A stretch of DNA of 64,000 bases from an uncultured Alistipes sp. (GCA_944320685.1 CALUIK010000001.1:1-64000), one strand, 5' to 3'; positions 1 to 9,185 are shown, counted from the first letter of the stretch. Notes: generated by a model not told the origin, from the sequence alone. A program made the numbers and translations.

Positions 1-73
<73 letters not shown>

Positions 74-247
74 AAAAAGATTTTTTTAAATCTCAGCTCA
101 AATCTCAAAGGTATTGTTTGAAATCACTCTCTTGCAAGAGTGGATAAAACTTTCTTAGCTGCTCAAAATCTTCAAAGAACTTTATTCCAATTTTGTTCGG
201 AACTTCATCTTTATCACAACCCCGCTCCGAAGAGCGGGAAAGTGGTG
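74..247 (-). promoter_or_regulatory. rRNA leader with boxA-like element and UUCG hairpin
   Basis: This is the transcribed leader between the most proximal rRNA promoter and 16S. On the minus strand GTTCTTTGAAGA (171-181) resembles a boxA antitermination element. At 221-238 the RNA would form a 7-bp stem CCCGCUC/GAGCGGG capped by a UUCG tetraloop, about three nucleotides after the predicted start site of the proximal promoter. The boxA and start-site assignments are inference from consensus. Confidence 0.55.
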
Positions 248-278
248 CAAAGGTAAGGCAAGTTTTTCAAATCTCCAA
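248..278 (-). promoter_or_regulatory. rRNA promoter P1
   Basis: Minus strand TACCTTTG (255-248) matches the Bacteroidota -7 box TAnnTTTG, with TTG (278-276) exactly 20 nt upstream. It is the most proximal of four near-identical promoter units before 16S. Confidence 0.8.
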
Positions 279-359
279 ATTTTTTGAAAGATTTTTTTTT
301 CATCAAACCGCCTTAAGAACCACAGCGTCCGAGAAGTGTTGTCTTCATCGAAGCGGGTG

Positions 360-390
360 CAAAGGTAAGGGGTTTTCAGATAACTTCCAA
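360..390 (-). promoter_or_regulatory. rRNA promoter P2
   Basis: Minus strand TACCTTTG (367-360) with TTG (390-388) at a 20-nt spacer. It is followed downstream by the shared GCACCCGCTTCGATGAAG segment, and lies 112 bp upstream of P1. Confidence 0.8.
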
Positions 391-467
391 ATCTTTTTGA
401 ATATTTTTTCGAAAAACTTTCTTAAGAACCTCGCTCGTCTGAAGTATCTCCTTCATCAAAGCGGGTG

Positions 468-498
468 CAAAGGTAAACGGTTTCCAGAAAACATCCAA
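468..498 (-). promoter_or_regulatory. rRNA promoter P3
   Basis: Minus strand TACCTTTG (475-468) with TTG (498-496) at a 20-nt spacer, 108 bp upstream of P2. It is embedded in the same repeat unit (GCACCCGCTTTGATGAAG downstream, an AT-rich block upstream). Confidence 0.8.
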
Positions 499-577
499 AT
501 CTTTTTTGAAGATTTTTCTGAAAAACTTTTCTTAAGAACCTTGCTTTTCAGAAGCATTTACTTCATCAAAGCGGGTG

Positions 578-608
578 CAAAGTAACGTCATATTTTTGTA
601 ACAAACAA
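578..608 (-). promoter_or_regulatory. rRNA promoter P4 (degenerate)
   Basis: Fourth unit, 110 bp upstream of P3. The -7 box reads TACTTTG, one base shorter than TAnnTTTG. Candidate TTG elements lie at 604-602 and 608-606. The flanking GCACCCGCTTTGATGAAG is conserved. It may be weaker or decayed. Confidence 0.5.
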
Positions 609-610
609 AT

Positions 611-1080
611 TATTTTCGAACTTTTTTATCGGTTTTTTCAAACCGAAAGCATAGTGCTTTGTAACATAGCCCCTTGCAAACAAGACGGACCACGTCACTA
701 ATCACCGACATTGCCGCTGCGACATCCGTACTGTATCGCAGCATACCTGCTCCCCCGCCATCCAGCATCAATATTTAAGGAACGGTCCTATTGCGAGTAG
801 TGTCCGGCAGACCATTCATACTCACTCCAAGACATGCAGTATACATATATAATATATGGGAAAGCGAATCCACACGGAAGGTTGGCCCCACGGATAAGGC
901 TTGATATGTGTGTACGGACTTTGATCCATATCCGAAACAGCTTCGCCCCGCCATGTGTAATTGTAGCGCTCCCCGCTCTTTCTGATTGGTCTCACGCTGC
1001 CGCCGATCATTAACACCAGCCGGAGATCAGTTATCGGCGGTACACAAAACATACCCGCACAAATCACCGTATAAAACGTA
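611..1080. other. intergenic region, no convincing gene
   Basis: Spacer between the rRNA promoter array and the end of the first Sus operon. The only open frame, 81 codons at 822-1067 on the minus strand, has no signal peptide, no recognisable domain and no promoter. I see nothing else here apart from a short hairpin near 632-647. Confidence 0.5.
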
Positions 1081-1082
1081 CG

Positions 1083-1115
1083 AAAAAGCGGCGATGCATC
1101 GCTGCACCGCCGCCG
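1083..1115 (-). terminator. terminator of susC-susD-susE operon
   Basis: GCGGCG (1088-1093) pairs with CGCCGC (1108-1113), enclosing the self-complementary GCGATGCATCGC. On the minus strand the stem is followed by TTTTT (1087-1083). It lies 37 nt after the susE-like stop codon. Confidence 0.6.
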
Positions 1116-1151
1116 ACAAAATTTTGAGGTATTAAGGTCTGATCAATAAAT

Positions 1152-2342
1152 TTAGTTCGCCGCATTGGGTACCAAATCTACCCACAACTCATGATTCTTA
1201 AGATAGAGAGTATAATCCCCATCAGAACCTTCCGGCAAGAACCACTTGGGATCACCCGTATAATCCGTAACCACACGATGATCGGTTCGGGGATCTGCAT
1301 CTTCGACAGCAGGTCTCCACGACGGATCATTATAAGTTTGAGTCGTGTACAATTTGAATCGACCTTGATTGCCAGATGTTTTCACATCATAGAAATGCCC
1401 AGCCAGTTTAAGGTTATCGGGATCTTTGTAATCCCAAGTCAAGGCAATCCATGTTCCCCATACCTTGGCGACAGCATCACCAACAGCATACGCGGGAAGA
1501 GTACAATAACGTCCTACATAACAGTTCCCCGTAGGAACATCATTCTCGTCATCATAATCTACGCTTACAGCATAATTATCAACTGTACCATGCGCTCCAG
1601 CAACATAAGGATCGAGCGTGGCGAACTCTTCATACTTCGCAGCCTCCTCTTCAGAAGTAACGTACACCATCTCGGTATCGCCTTTCTTTACGAAGGCCGG
1701 ATACTTGGCCGTATTCTGAGTCGATATAACGAACGTAGAATTGGGATTCAAAACCCCAAACTTCTGATAGAAAAGATTCTTGTTCTTGTTGGTTATCTCC
1801 ATCGCATTCTCAACGCCGCTACCTGCAGGATTGGCATTACCGACAAGATAGAGATGCTGTAAAGGAATATCATAGGCCACGGCCTTGACAAGGCTCTCTG
1901 CAATCGTAGGTTTATAGTAGAACTGACCACCTTCGATATACGCAAGAACCTTGACCTCAAGCATAAGTTCAACGTCGGAAGCCCATCCGCACTCCTGAAT
2001 TATAAATCTATTCAACAAGCGCTTCGACACGGTATACGAGGTAACATCGGCCGTCAGATCGCCGCTCGTCAATGCCGGTGTGAAATTCTGCCCTTGAATT
2101 CCGAGTTTGAAGACGTAACGTATCGAGTACTCCTCGGTCGGTGGGTTGATAGCGTTCCACGAGAACGTCAACTCTTCGGCAGCAGTCTCTTCCGTCAAAA
2201 TCAACTCCTCGCCGGGAAGCGTCAAGACCATATTACGATCCGCTTCCGGTTTGTCGAACCAGTTTTCCAAACCGTCAGGATCGTCGCAAGCCCAAACGCC
2301 CAAAGCGCCGACAAGCAACATCAATTTCATTATGTTTTTCAT
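1152..2342 (-). CDS. SusE/SusF-family outer-membrane glycan-binding lipoprotein
   Basis: A 396-residue lipoprotein. The signal peptide (residues 1-18) ends in a lipobox, with Cys19 followed by Asp-Asp-Pro-Asp. Acidic residues after the Cys are typical of surface-exported Bacteroidota lipoproteins. The N-terminal ~130 residues, with a 'LTFSWNAINPPTEEYSIRY' type stretch, resemble the SusE N-terminal Ig-like domain; the C-terminal part contains starch-binding-like beta domains. In characterised Sus systems this component binds glycan at the cell surface and passes it to SusCD. It is the last gene of the operon, 28 bp after susD. The substrate cannot be read from the sequence. It could also be filed as a generic surface glycan-binding protein. 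Confidence 0.82.
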   Translation of the reverse strand: MKNIMKLMLLVGALGVWACDDPDGLENWFDKPEADRNMVLTLPGEELILTEETAAEELTFSWNAINPPTEEYSIRYVFKLGIQGQNFTPALTSGDLTADVTSYTVSKRLLNRFIIQECGWASDVELMLEVKVLAYIEGGQFYYKPTIAESLVKAVAYDIPLQHLYLVGNANPAGSGVENAMEITNKNKNLFYQKFGVLNPNSTFVISTQNTAKYPAFVKKGDTEMVYVTSEEEAAKYEEFATLDPYVAGAHGTVDNYAVSVDYDDENDVPTGNCYVGRYCTLPAYAVGDAVAKVWGTWIALTWDYKDPDNLKLAGHFYDVKTSGNQGRFKLYTTQTYNDPSWRPAVEDADPRTDHRVVTDYTGDPKWFLPEGSDGDYTLYLKNHELWVDLVPNAAN

Positions 2343-2370
2343 AATTCTCTTTTTTTTGCGTTAATCAAAA

Positions 2371-4449
2371 CTATTCGGCTCCGTCAGAGGCTACTTCCTC
2401 CCAGAACGGCAGCTGAACAAGATTCTCGTTCTTGTCGATCTCGGTCTGGAAGATAGGCATCCAATAATACTCCGGCTTCCATACACGGGGCAGACCGTTT
2501 GCCGTGCGTACATAGAACGCACGCGGATCATTCTTATCCGTAGAACGCTTGGTACCCGTGAAGTTCATTCCACCATGATAGTAGTCCTGAGCCTCGCATA
2601 CCTTCTCCATCAGCATCCAGCGACGAAGATCCGAGAAACGTATGTCAGTATCGGCAGCGCACAACTCGACACGGCGCTCACGCTTGATCAGACGGTCCAT
2701 CGTCTCCTGATCAGAACCGACCTTGATCTCGTTCTCTCCTGCAGCTCCCCATGTATACTTGGGCACGCCGGCGCGCTCGCGAATCAAGTTCAAATACTTT
2801 AAAATATCGGGATCTCCCGGATGCAGTTTGTTCAGACACTCCACATAGTTAAGGTAGAACTCCGTCAAACCATAGAACTTACCCTGCTGATATGAGAAGC
2901 TGCCGTTCTTGTTATCGTCACCGGGGTTGACCGACTTGTTCAGCAGATAACCACAAGCAGGAGCATCGTGTGTACCGTCATTATCGATAGAGGTATGTCC
3001 TACCAGATCTTGGAACGTCTCACCCGAGTTGAGATATGCACTGTTATAGAAGCAGCACTTGCGCTGGGCAGGCACATACCACATTTCGTTGTACTTAACG
3101 GTGAGATAAAAACGCGGCTCACGATTCACGTACATCTTGAAAGTATTGACATCAGTAATCATCGCCGTACCGTCATCGCGTATATCACGCGATCCGCCCC
3201 ACTTGGTAGTGCGGTATTCGGGCGCTGTCGAGAACTCGGTCTCGGAATAACCGGCAGCAACAGCCTCGGGGTTGATTACGGGAATGGTCTTATAACCCTT
3301 ACTGTCGATCTCGTAATAATCGCCCTCATAATCTCCGGCAAGAGGATCGAACGGATATACGCCGTTGCTCATAGCGAATGCATCGACCAGAGATTGTGTA
3401 ACGCACAATCCGCCATTACCTCTATATCCGTGAGGCGTACTGAAAGCCACCCAGTTCTGATAAGAAGTCGAAGGCCGCGCGAACAGCACCTCGCGGTTGT
3501 TACCGCGCTGGGGGTCAAACGGAGTGGTAGAACCGCCAAGCAAAGACATGAACGGATCTATCGTACCGTCATCGTTATATACCTTATAAAGTTCGTAGCC
3601 ATAATCCTCGGCCAGATCTATCACCGCCTTGTTGGCCTCAAGCGCACGCTGCCACTTGGTCTCGTCGTAGCTTTGCGGGAAGAGTTTCTCACCCTCCTTG
3701 TTCACATGATCATAGTACATGGGGTTGCCGTTAACCAACGGACTCGCGCTGAAAAGAAGCATACGGGCACGCGTACAGTAGCAGAAGAAGCGGTTGATTC
3801 GGCCGAAGGTACGCTCACCCTGCGTATACTCTACTGGCAGTGCATCACCTACCTCCTTAAGCTCCTGATCGATCCAGTCGACAATCGTATCCCAAGGTTT
3901 CTGTCCGTATTTCAACTCATCGATAGGGGTTGAAGTCGGCACTGACGGCGATTCGGGATCAAACGGGCACGGTCCGTACCAATAAAGGAACCACCAATAG
4001 TAGTATGCTATAAGTGCGCGGCACTCAAGCTTCATATTGTCCACATCGCTCTGATAAACATCGTCAGACTCGATGGCATGAACATTCTCCATAAAGACCT
4101 TGGCCTCGCGGATCTTCTTGGGCATGTTTGCCCAAACGTCACCGCTCCAGCTCGTATTGGTGGCCCAAACACCTACGGCACGCATATTGCAGTCCCACCC
4201 CCACTGGTGCCACAGATATGAAGGCTTCACATCATCGGCCAAAGTGGCGCAACCATATTTGTTCAAATATCCCCAGAGAGGATCCGGCAGACCCGAATAG
4301 ACATAGGCCAGCCATCCCTCCATACGGACCTTGTCGTCGAACACCATATCCAACGTGAGCTCCGTATCGGGTTCCTTATCGAGGTAGTTGCACGAGGTCA
4401 TCGCAGACATGGCAGCTACCAACACCAAAATATATTTGTATATTTTCAT
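2371..4449 (-). CDS. SusD/RagB-family nutrient-binding lipoprotein
   Basis: A 692-residue SusD-like protein that caps the SusC transporter and captures oligosaccharide. The signal peptide ends in TSC-NYLDKEPD with the lipid-anchored Cys at residue 20. The helical RagB/SusD N-terminal region carries LECRALIAYYYWWFLYWYG and ARMLLFSASPLVNG. The C-terminal region ends with RERRVELCAADTDIRFSDLRRW and a YWMPIFQTEIDKN tail, both hallmark SusD segments. It is somewhat longer than the usual 500-650 residues. It sits 20 bp after susC and 28 bp before the susE-like gene. The sugar specificity is not visible. Confidence 0.95.
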   Translation of the reverse strand: MKIYKYILVLVAAMSAMTSCNYLDKEPDTELTLDMVFDDKVRMEGWLAYVYSGLPDPLWGYLNKYGCATLADDVKPSYLWHQWGWDCNMRAVGVWATNTSWSGDVWANMPKKIREAKVFMENVHAIESDDVYQSDVDNMKLECRALIAYYYWWFLYWYGPCPFDPESPSVPTSTPIDELKYGQKPWDTIVDWIDQELKEVGDALPVEYTQGERTFGRINRFFCYCTRARMLLFSASPLVNGNPMYYDHVNKEGEKLFPQSYDETKWQRALEANKAVIDLAEDYGYELYKVYNDDGTIDPFMSLLGGSTTPFDPQRGNNREVLFARPSTSYQNWVAFSTPHGYRGNGGLCVTQSLVDAFAMSNGVYPFDPLAGDYEGDYYEIDSKGYKTIPVINPEAVAAGYSETEFSTAPEYRTTKWGGSRDIRDDGTAMITDVNTFKMYVNREPRFYLTVKYNEMWYVPAQRKCCFYNSAYLNSGETFQDLVGHTSIDNDGTHDAPACGYLLNKSVNPGDDNKNGSFSYQQGKFYGLTEFYLNYVECLNKLHPGDPDILKYLNLIRERAGVPKYTWGAAGENEIKVGSDQETMDRLIKRERRVELCAADTDIRFSDLRRWMLMEKVCEAQDYYHGGMNFTGTKRSTDKNDPRAFYVRTANGLPRVWKPEYYWMPIFQTEIDKNENLVQLPFWEEVASDGAE

Positions 4450-4469
4450 AATCCTTGAATTGTTACCGA

Positions 4470-7400
4470 TTAGAAGTTCAAATCAATACCGAACACAACC
4501 GATTTCATTCCGGGGTAACGCAGACCGGTGTTCGTATTGATCTCGGGATCCCACATATCGAACGGAGAGAATGTCAACAGGTCGTTACCGCTGACATATA
4601 CACGGAGTTTCTTCAAACGTATCTTCTCGATCCAAGCCTTGGGAAGGCTGTAACCGATCTCGATATTTTTCAGACGCAGGAACGACATATTCTTGAGCCA
4701 CCATGTAGAAGCCTTGTTGTTAATAGTTCCCGTATAGTGCAGACGCGGCCAGAAGACATCCTGCGAAGGATTGTCGACCGTCCAGCGGTCCTGATAGTTA
4801 GAATAGGGGTTACCCAGGATACCCTGTCCAGAACCGGGAAGGAAGTAATTGGTTCCACCAATAATCTTATATGCGTCGCCTACACCTTGGAAGAAGATGT
4901 TGAAATCCAAATTCTTGTAGATGAAGTTACCACCGAAACCGTACACGAAGCGCGGAGCTGTCGTATGACCAAGATAGGTAATATCCATATCGGTAATAAC
5001 ACCGTCGCCGTTAAGGTCGGCATACATTATATCGCCCGGCATGGGATCAGCCTCAAATTGAGGTTGCGGCAGTGACGGGTCCAGAACGCCGTTGATGAAA
5101 TCGCTGTCCTCATACAGGCGCAACGCGATCAATCCCGTGTGCTCGTTCACCGAGCGGTTCGTTGCGCTTCGGTAAGTACCTTTCAGAGATTCGGCCTCGT
5201 CACGCTCGCGTATCCAGTTCTTCGCATACGATGCCGTACCGCGCAACTGCAGGTAGAAATCCTTGTTGAAACGGTGGCTCCACGAAAGCGATGCCTCGAA
5301 TCCCTTGTTGTCCACAATACCGTAGTTCGCATAGGGTGTGCTGATGAAACCGTTCTGCGTAGGTATCGACGAACGCTGGATGAAAATGTCGGTACGATAC
5401 TCGTCGAATATATCGAACTGCAGGTTGAACTCGTTGAACAGGCCGATCTCAATACCGACATTGGCCTTGCGTACAGTCTCCCATGACAGGTCGGCGATAC
5501 CCGGGTCACCCTCGGTCACACCACCGCGAGAATAAGAGCCTTGATAGCCCCACGTGTAACCGTCCTGGCCCTCTTTAATTGTCGTGATGTATGCGAAACG
5601 GCGGCCACCGATCTGGTCGTTACCGGCAAGACCCAGCGATGCACGAAGCTTAAGAGTCGAGAAGATATGCTTCGCAGGCTTGAAGAAAGGCTCCTCCGAG
5701 ATGATCCAGCCGATAGCCCCCGATGGGAAGAATCCGTAACGATGGCCTCGCGCAAAGTTCTCCGATCCGTTGTAACCGAAGTTGAACTCGGCAACATAGC
5801 GGTTATCGTAGTTATACGAGAGACGTCCCGAGAAACCTTGGTGGCGATAGGGCTGGTAGCTTCCGCTGTCGTAGCTGTCCTGCATGTATAGCAACAGACC
5901 CTCTACGTTGTGCTTCTCGCCGAACGTGCGGTTGTAGTGGATACTGCCCTCAAGGTAGGTACGGTTGTTACCGTAAGTACCGCTGGCCGAAGTGCCGAGG
6001 AACTCCTGACCGTAACTGTCGATCTCAAGGATCAACTCACCATCCTCGTCACGAGTTGTAGCTACCTTATAATAATCAGGATTCTTGCTTCGCGTAAGCG
6101 TTTTGCTCTGATAGTTGTCAAACGCAAACTTTACATTTGCCGACAGACCTTCTGTAATGAAATCGAGTTTCTGGTCAAACGTGACAAGAGTCTCGAGTTT
6201 CGAGTCCGTCACACGCGAATATCCCTTCTGGGTCTGCTCCGCCCACGGGTTGTTACGGCCCGAGCGGATAGGAATGGCACCGTTTTCATAAATGGGCGGG
6301 TGCACGAAGCTCGGCGTCTGGAATGCTATATCGAATGCCGAATCCGTAGACTGGGCACTCTTACGCAACTGCTGCAGATAACCGCCGATGCTGATACCCA
6401 GCAACGTCGTCTTCGTGATATTTACGTCGACATTAGAACGCACCGTAAACTTGTTCAGACGTGTAGCCGTATCGAAATCCACATTGGGATCGACTGCCAT
6501 GATACCATGCTCACGGAAGTAGGTTGCAACCAGCGAATAGCGCAGGATCTCACTACCGCCGTTCACATTCAGCGTGGCACGAGTATTCTCCGCCAGATTG
6601 GTCGTAATGGTCTCCAGCCAGTTTACGTCGGGATAGAGTTCAGGATCATAACCCGCGCGCGTACGCTCGATTATCGACGGAGCATAAACGTATTGGCCGG
6701 CGCCCTTCTCTTCGGCATACAACTCATTCATCAGATCCATGTAGTCCGCAGCACCGATGAATTCGGGGAGTTGCGTCGGAGTCTGTATAGACTGCTCTAT
6801 ACGGAAGTTCACACTCGGTTTGCCGATCTTACCGCGCTTGGTGGTGATGACGATGACACCGTTTGCACCGCGCACACCGTACATGGCACTGGCCGAGGCA
6901 TCCTTCAACACAGAGAACGACTCGATCTGCTCTACATCGAGGTCGTCGAGCGTACGCTCGATACCGTCGACCAGAACAAGAGGCGTCGTAGTACCCTGAT
7001 AAGACGAGATACCGCGGATCCAGAAACTCGAAGCATCGTATCCGGGCTCACCAGAAGGACGATAGGCGATAATACCTGCGATCTGGCCTGCAAGGTTATT
7101 ACTGAGGTTCGCCGTCGTTCCCACATCCAAACTTTCAGGCTCGACCGTCTGGATAGCACCCACGATCGATGCTCGCTTCTGAGTACCATAGGCCGTAACC
7201 ACAACATCGTCGAGGCGCTGCGTGCTCTCCTCCATCTTGACGTTGATAACGGTCTTTGAGCCGACCTTGACCGTTTGAGACTGGTATCCGATATTTTCGA
7301 ATACAATCTCGGCAGAGGCGGGAACCTTGATAGAGTACTTACCGTCGATGTCGGTGATGACACCGTTGGTTTCATTACCCTTCTCAATTACGGTAACTCC

Positions 7401-7562
7401 GACCATCGGGCCGTTCGCATCGGTAACGGTACCCGTAACGGTTACTTGCTGCGCATTGGCATTTACCGAAAAAATAAGCAACGCTGCGGTAAATACTGAA
7501 ATTGCAGTGTTTCGGAATTTCCCCCCCCCTACATTCCTTAAGAATGAGTAGAAATTGACCAT
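4470..7562 (-). CDS. SusC/RagA-family TonB-linked outer-membrane transporter
   Basis: A 1030-residue SusC-type transporter that imports oligosaccharides using TonB energy. Order: signal peptide (about 16-37, ending NANAQ), carboxypeptidase-like domain (about 39-115, VTGTVTDANGPMVGVTV), TonB-box-like DDVVVTAYGTQ, plug domain with the SusC signature YGVRGANGVIVITTKRG, then a large beta-barrel ending in Phe. Codons 11-13 are Gly-Gly-Gly encoded by nine consecutive G (7521-7529). No Met lies between this tract and the mature protein, so a one-base slip would abolish the product. It is the first gene of a three-gene operon, with a clear promoter at 7730-7760. No enzyme or sensor gene accompanies it. 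Confidence 0.95.
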   Translation of the reverse strand: MVNFYSFLRNVGGGKFRNTAISVFTAALLIFSVNANAQQVTVTGTVTDANGPMVGVTVIEKGNETNGVITDIDGKYSIKVPASAEIVFENIGYQSQTVKVGSKTVINVKMEESTQRLDDVVVTAYGTQKRASIVGAIQTVEPESLDVGTTANLSNNLAGQIAGIIAYRPSGEPGYDASSFWIRGISSYQGTTTPLVLVDGIERTLDDLDVEQIESFSVLKDASASAMYGVRGANGVIVITTKRGKIGKPSVNFRIEQSIQTPTQLPEFIGAADYMDLMNELYAEEKGAGQYVYAPSIIERTRAGYDPELYPDVNWLETITTNLAENTRATLNVNGGSEILRYSLVATYFREHGIMAVDPNVDFDTATRLNKFTVRSNVDVNITKTTLLGISIGGYLQQLRKSAQSTDSAFDIAFQTPSFVHPPIYENGAIPIRSGRNNPWAEQTQKGYSRVTDSKLETLVTFDQKLDFITEGLSANVKFAFDNYQSKTLTRSKNPDYYKVATTRDEDGELILEIDSYGQEFLGTSASGTYGNNRTYLEGSIHYNRTFGEKHNVEGLLLYMQDSYDSGSYQPYRHQGFSGRLSYNYDNRYVAEFNFGYNGSENFARGHRYGFFPSGAIGWIISEEPFFKPAKHIFSTLKLRASLGLAGNDQIGGRRFAYITTIKEGQDGYTWGYQGSYSRGGVTEGDPGIADLSWETVRKANVGIEIGLFNEFNLQFDIFDEYRTDIFIQRSSIPTQNGFISTPYANYGIVDNKGFEASLSWSHRFNKDFYLQLRGTASYAKNWIRERDEAESLKGTYRSATNRSVNEHTGLIALRLYEDSDFINGVLDPSLPQPQFEADPMPGDIMYADLNGDGVITDMDITYLGHTTAPRFVYGFGGNFIYKNLDFNIFFQGVGDAYKIIGGTNYFLPGSGQGILGNPYSNYQDRWTVDNPSQDVFWPRLHYTGTINNKASTWWLKNMSFLRLKNIEIGYSLPKAWIEKIRLKKLRVYVSGNDLLTFSPFDMWDPEINTNTGLRYPGMKSVVFGIDLNF

Positions 7563-7729
7563 AATTAAATAATTAGGTTAAAAAAAAGGTTAGTGCCGGA
7601 ACTTAATTTTCGAAGCGGGTCCGACTACCGCCCCACCAATAACACAAACACCAATAAATGCCATTAATGGCAAAACAGACATTAGGCTTGCAACGTGACT
7701 ATATACTGACGTTCATGATTTCGGTATTG

Positions 7730-7760
7730 CAAACTTAATATTTAATTTTTATCGTTGCAA
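7730..7760 (-). promoter_or_regulatory. promoter of susC-susD-susE operon
   Basis: Minus strand TAAGTTTG (7737-7730) fits TAnnTTTG, and TTG (7760-7758) lies 20 nt upstream. The predicted start near 7722 gives a leader of about 160 nt before susC. Confidence 0.75.
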
Positions 7761-7762
7761 AT

Positions 7763-8187
7763 TTTTTCACATTTAAATGCATTATTTTAACATTTCGAAA
7801 AATTACAAAAATCATTCTATATCGTATCACACTAATAATCAGAGAAAAATACCATGCTGATCTTTTTTTTGCATTGCGAAGTGAAACATATTGCATTTCA
7901 CACGAAAGACAATACTTACAAAACATTTGATCAAAAACACAGCATCTATTAAAACAAAATTTTTAAAAACATCATCATCTTTCTATTTTGATCTTACATG
8001 ATATTTCTGAAACCGTCTATAAATTAGCTAAACACACATTCCTACAATCGTATTAATTTGTACCATAATCCAATACCGCAAGGTTCGAACCCGCTTTGCA
8101 CGGCAACACTACATCTTGACACCCCTATTCTGGTCTGATACCAACCGAAAAATTATTCCCGCCGCGCACATATTCAAAAAAAAAGCG
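7763..8187. other. AT-rich intergenic region between divergent operons
   Basis: About 430 bp of AT-rich DNA between the susC promoter and rpmI. Apart from the -7 box of rpmI at its right end I see no gene, RNA or strong hairpin. The small open frames here have no support. Confidence 0.5.
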
Positions 8188-8195
8188 TATCTTTG
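8188..8195 (+). promoter_or_regulatory. -7 box of rpmI promoter
   Basis: TATCTTTG fits TAnnTTTG, 34 nt before the rpmI start codon. No clear TTG is seen at the expected -33 position. The implied leader is under 30 nt, too short for an L20-binding leader. Confidence 0.55.
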
Positions 8196-8229
8196 CACGC
8201 TATGTTTAACTAAATTAACTTTTTCGAAA

Positions 8230-8424
8230 ATGCCAAAAATGAAAACGAATGCCGCTGCAAAGAAACGCTTTACTTTCACCGGCACAGGTAAGATCAAGCG
8301 CAAGCACGCTTATCACAGTCACATCCTGACCAAAAAGACCAAGAAACAGAAGCGCAACCTCTGTTACGCTTCAACCGTGTCGGCTGCCGACGAGGCCAAG
8401 ATCAAGAGTCTTCTCGTGAAGTAA
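8230..8424 (+). CDS. rpmI: 50S ribosomal protein bL35
   Basis: A 64-residue ribosomal protein of the large subunit. It starts [14 protein letters not shown] and contains the conserved [19 protein letters not shown] basic segment, full length for the family (about 64-66). The start at 8230 was chosen because the family begins at MPKMKT; the upstream in-frame codons cross the promoter. It is followed by rplT after 110 bp. infC, the usual upstream neighbour, is absent: the next gene on the left is the susC transporter, on the other strand. Confidence 0.97.
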   Translation: MPKMKTNAAAKKRFTFTGTGKIKRKHAYHSHILTKKTKKQKRNLCYASTVSAADEAKIKSLLVK

Positions 8425-8534
8425 CCGACCGCCGGACCACTATTATTTATTAACCAAATCAATGCGGGACAAAGCAGCCCCAAAGAGTACGAGAGAAGCG
8501 TGCCGCTGCGAGTTCCATCAAAAACTTATTTACT

Positions 8535-8879
8535 ATGCCACGTTCAGTCAACGCTGTTGCGTCACGCGCAAGGAGAAAAAAGGTTTTGAAGCTTGCCAAG
8601 GGTAACTTTGGTTCAAGGGGAAATGTTTGGACAGTAGCCAAAAACACTGTCGAGAAAGGTCTGCAGTTTGCATACGCACACCGCCAGATCAAAAAGAGGA
8701 CTTACCGTTCGCTGTGGATCACGCGTATCAACGCCGCCGCACGCGCCTACGGTATGACCTATTCAGAGTTCATGGGTAAAGTTAACGCCAAAGGCGTGGC
8801 CCTGAACCGCAAGGTTCTGGCCGATCTGGCGATGAACGAGCCCAAGGCATTCGAAGCAATAGTTAACGCCGTTAAATAG
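8535..8879 (+). CDS. rplT: 50S ribosomal protein bL20
   Basis: A 114-residue 23S rRNA-binding assembly protein. It starts [19 protein letters not shown] and carries [20 protein letters not shown] and [13 protein letters not shown], all family hallmarks, at the normal length. In E. coli and Bacillus bL20 autoregulates the infC-rpmI-rplT messenger; whether the 110-nt rpmI-rplT spacer serves that role here is unknown. A strong terminator follows at 8959. Confidence 0.97.
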   Translation: MPRSVNAVASRARRKKVLKLAKGNFGSRGNVWTVAKNTVEKGLQFAYAHRQIKKRTYRSLWITRINAAARAYGMTYSEFMGKVNAKGVALNRKVLADLAMNEPKAFEAIVNAVK

Positions 8880-8958
8880 CCTGTCAGGCGAGGGCGGAGA
8901 CGTACCTCCCGACAGACGGTCGCCGCAGTTCCGTACGGGAACAAAGGCGGTCGAAACA

Positions 8959-8991
8959 GAGCGGGATGCAGACGCATCCCGCTCTTGTTTT
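8959..8991 (+). terminator. terminator after rplT
   Basis: Perfect 11-bp stem GAGCGGGATGC (8959-8969) with GCATCCCGCTC (8974-8984), tetraloop AGAC, then TTGTTTT. A classic intrinsic terminator. Confidence 0.9.
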
Positions 8992-9185
8992 ATAGGTATT
9001 GATACCAACTTTTGGCATCATTACCCTTTATATACGCCGCCTGCAAGCGCCATGTTGTCGGCACATCACCGCCATGCCCGATAACGCACCGCTTATGGAA
9101 GACCCATCCAAACGCCGCACTATACGTACCACTTCAGACACCGCGTACCCATCCCCGCACCGCCGCCACATGCACGTCCCCGAAC
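8992..9185. other. intergenic spacer, nothing recognised
   Basis: Spacer between the rplT terminator and the terminator of the second Sus operon. The overlapping open frames on both strands lack signal peptides, domains and promoters, and I do not accept any as a gene. Confidence 0.5.

Larger units (their letters stand above)
241..600. repeat. ~110-bp tandem repeat carrying rRNA promoters
   Basis: Four units with periods 112, 108 and 110 bp. Each contains the plus-strand motif AAGCGGGTGCAAAGGTAA (or a close variant), then an A/T-rich block, then CTTAAGAACC (near 312, 421 and 531). The repeat explains the apparent 130-codon open frame across 193-585, which is not a gene. Confidence 0.85.

Noticed and set aside
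193..585. 130-codon frame in the rRNA promoter region
   Set aside because: Produced by the promoter repeat itself; product is repetitive and shows no domain.
822..1067. 81-codon frame between susE and the rRNA array
   Set aside because: No signal peptide, domain, promoter or homology that I can recognise.
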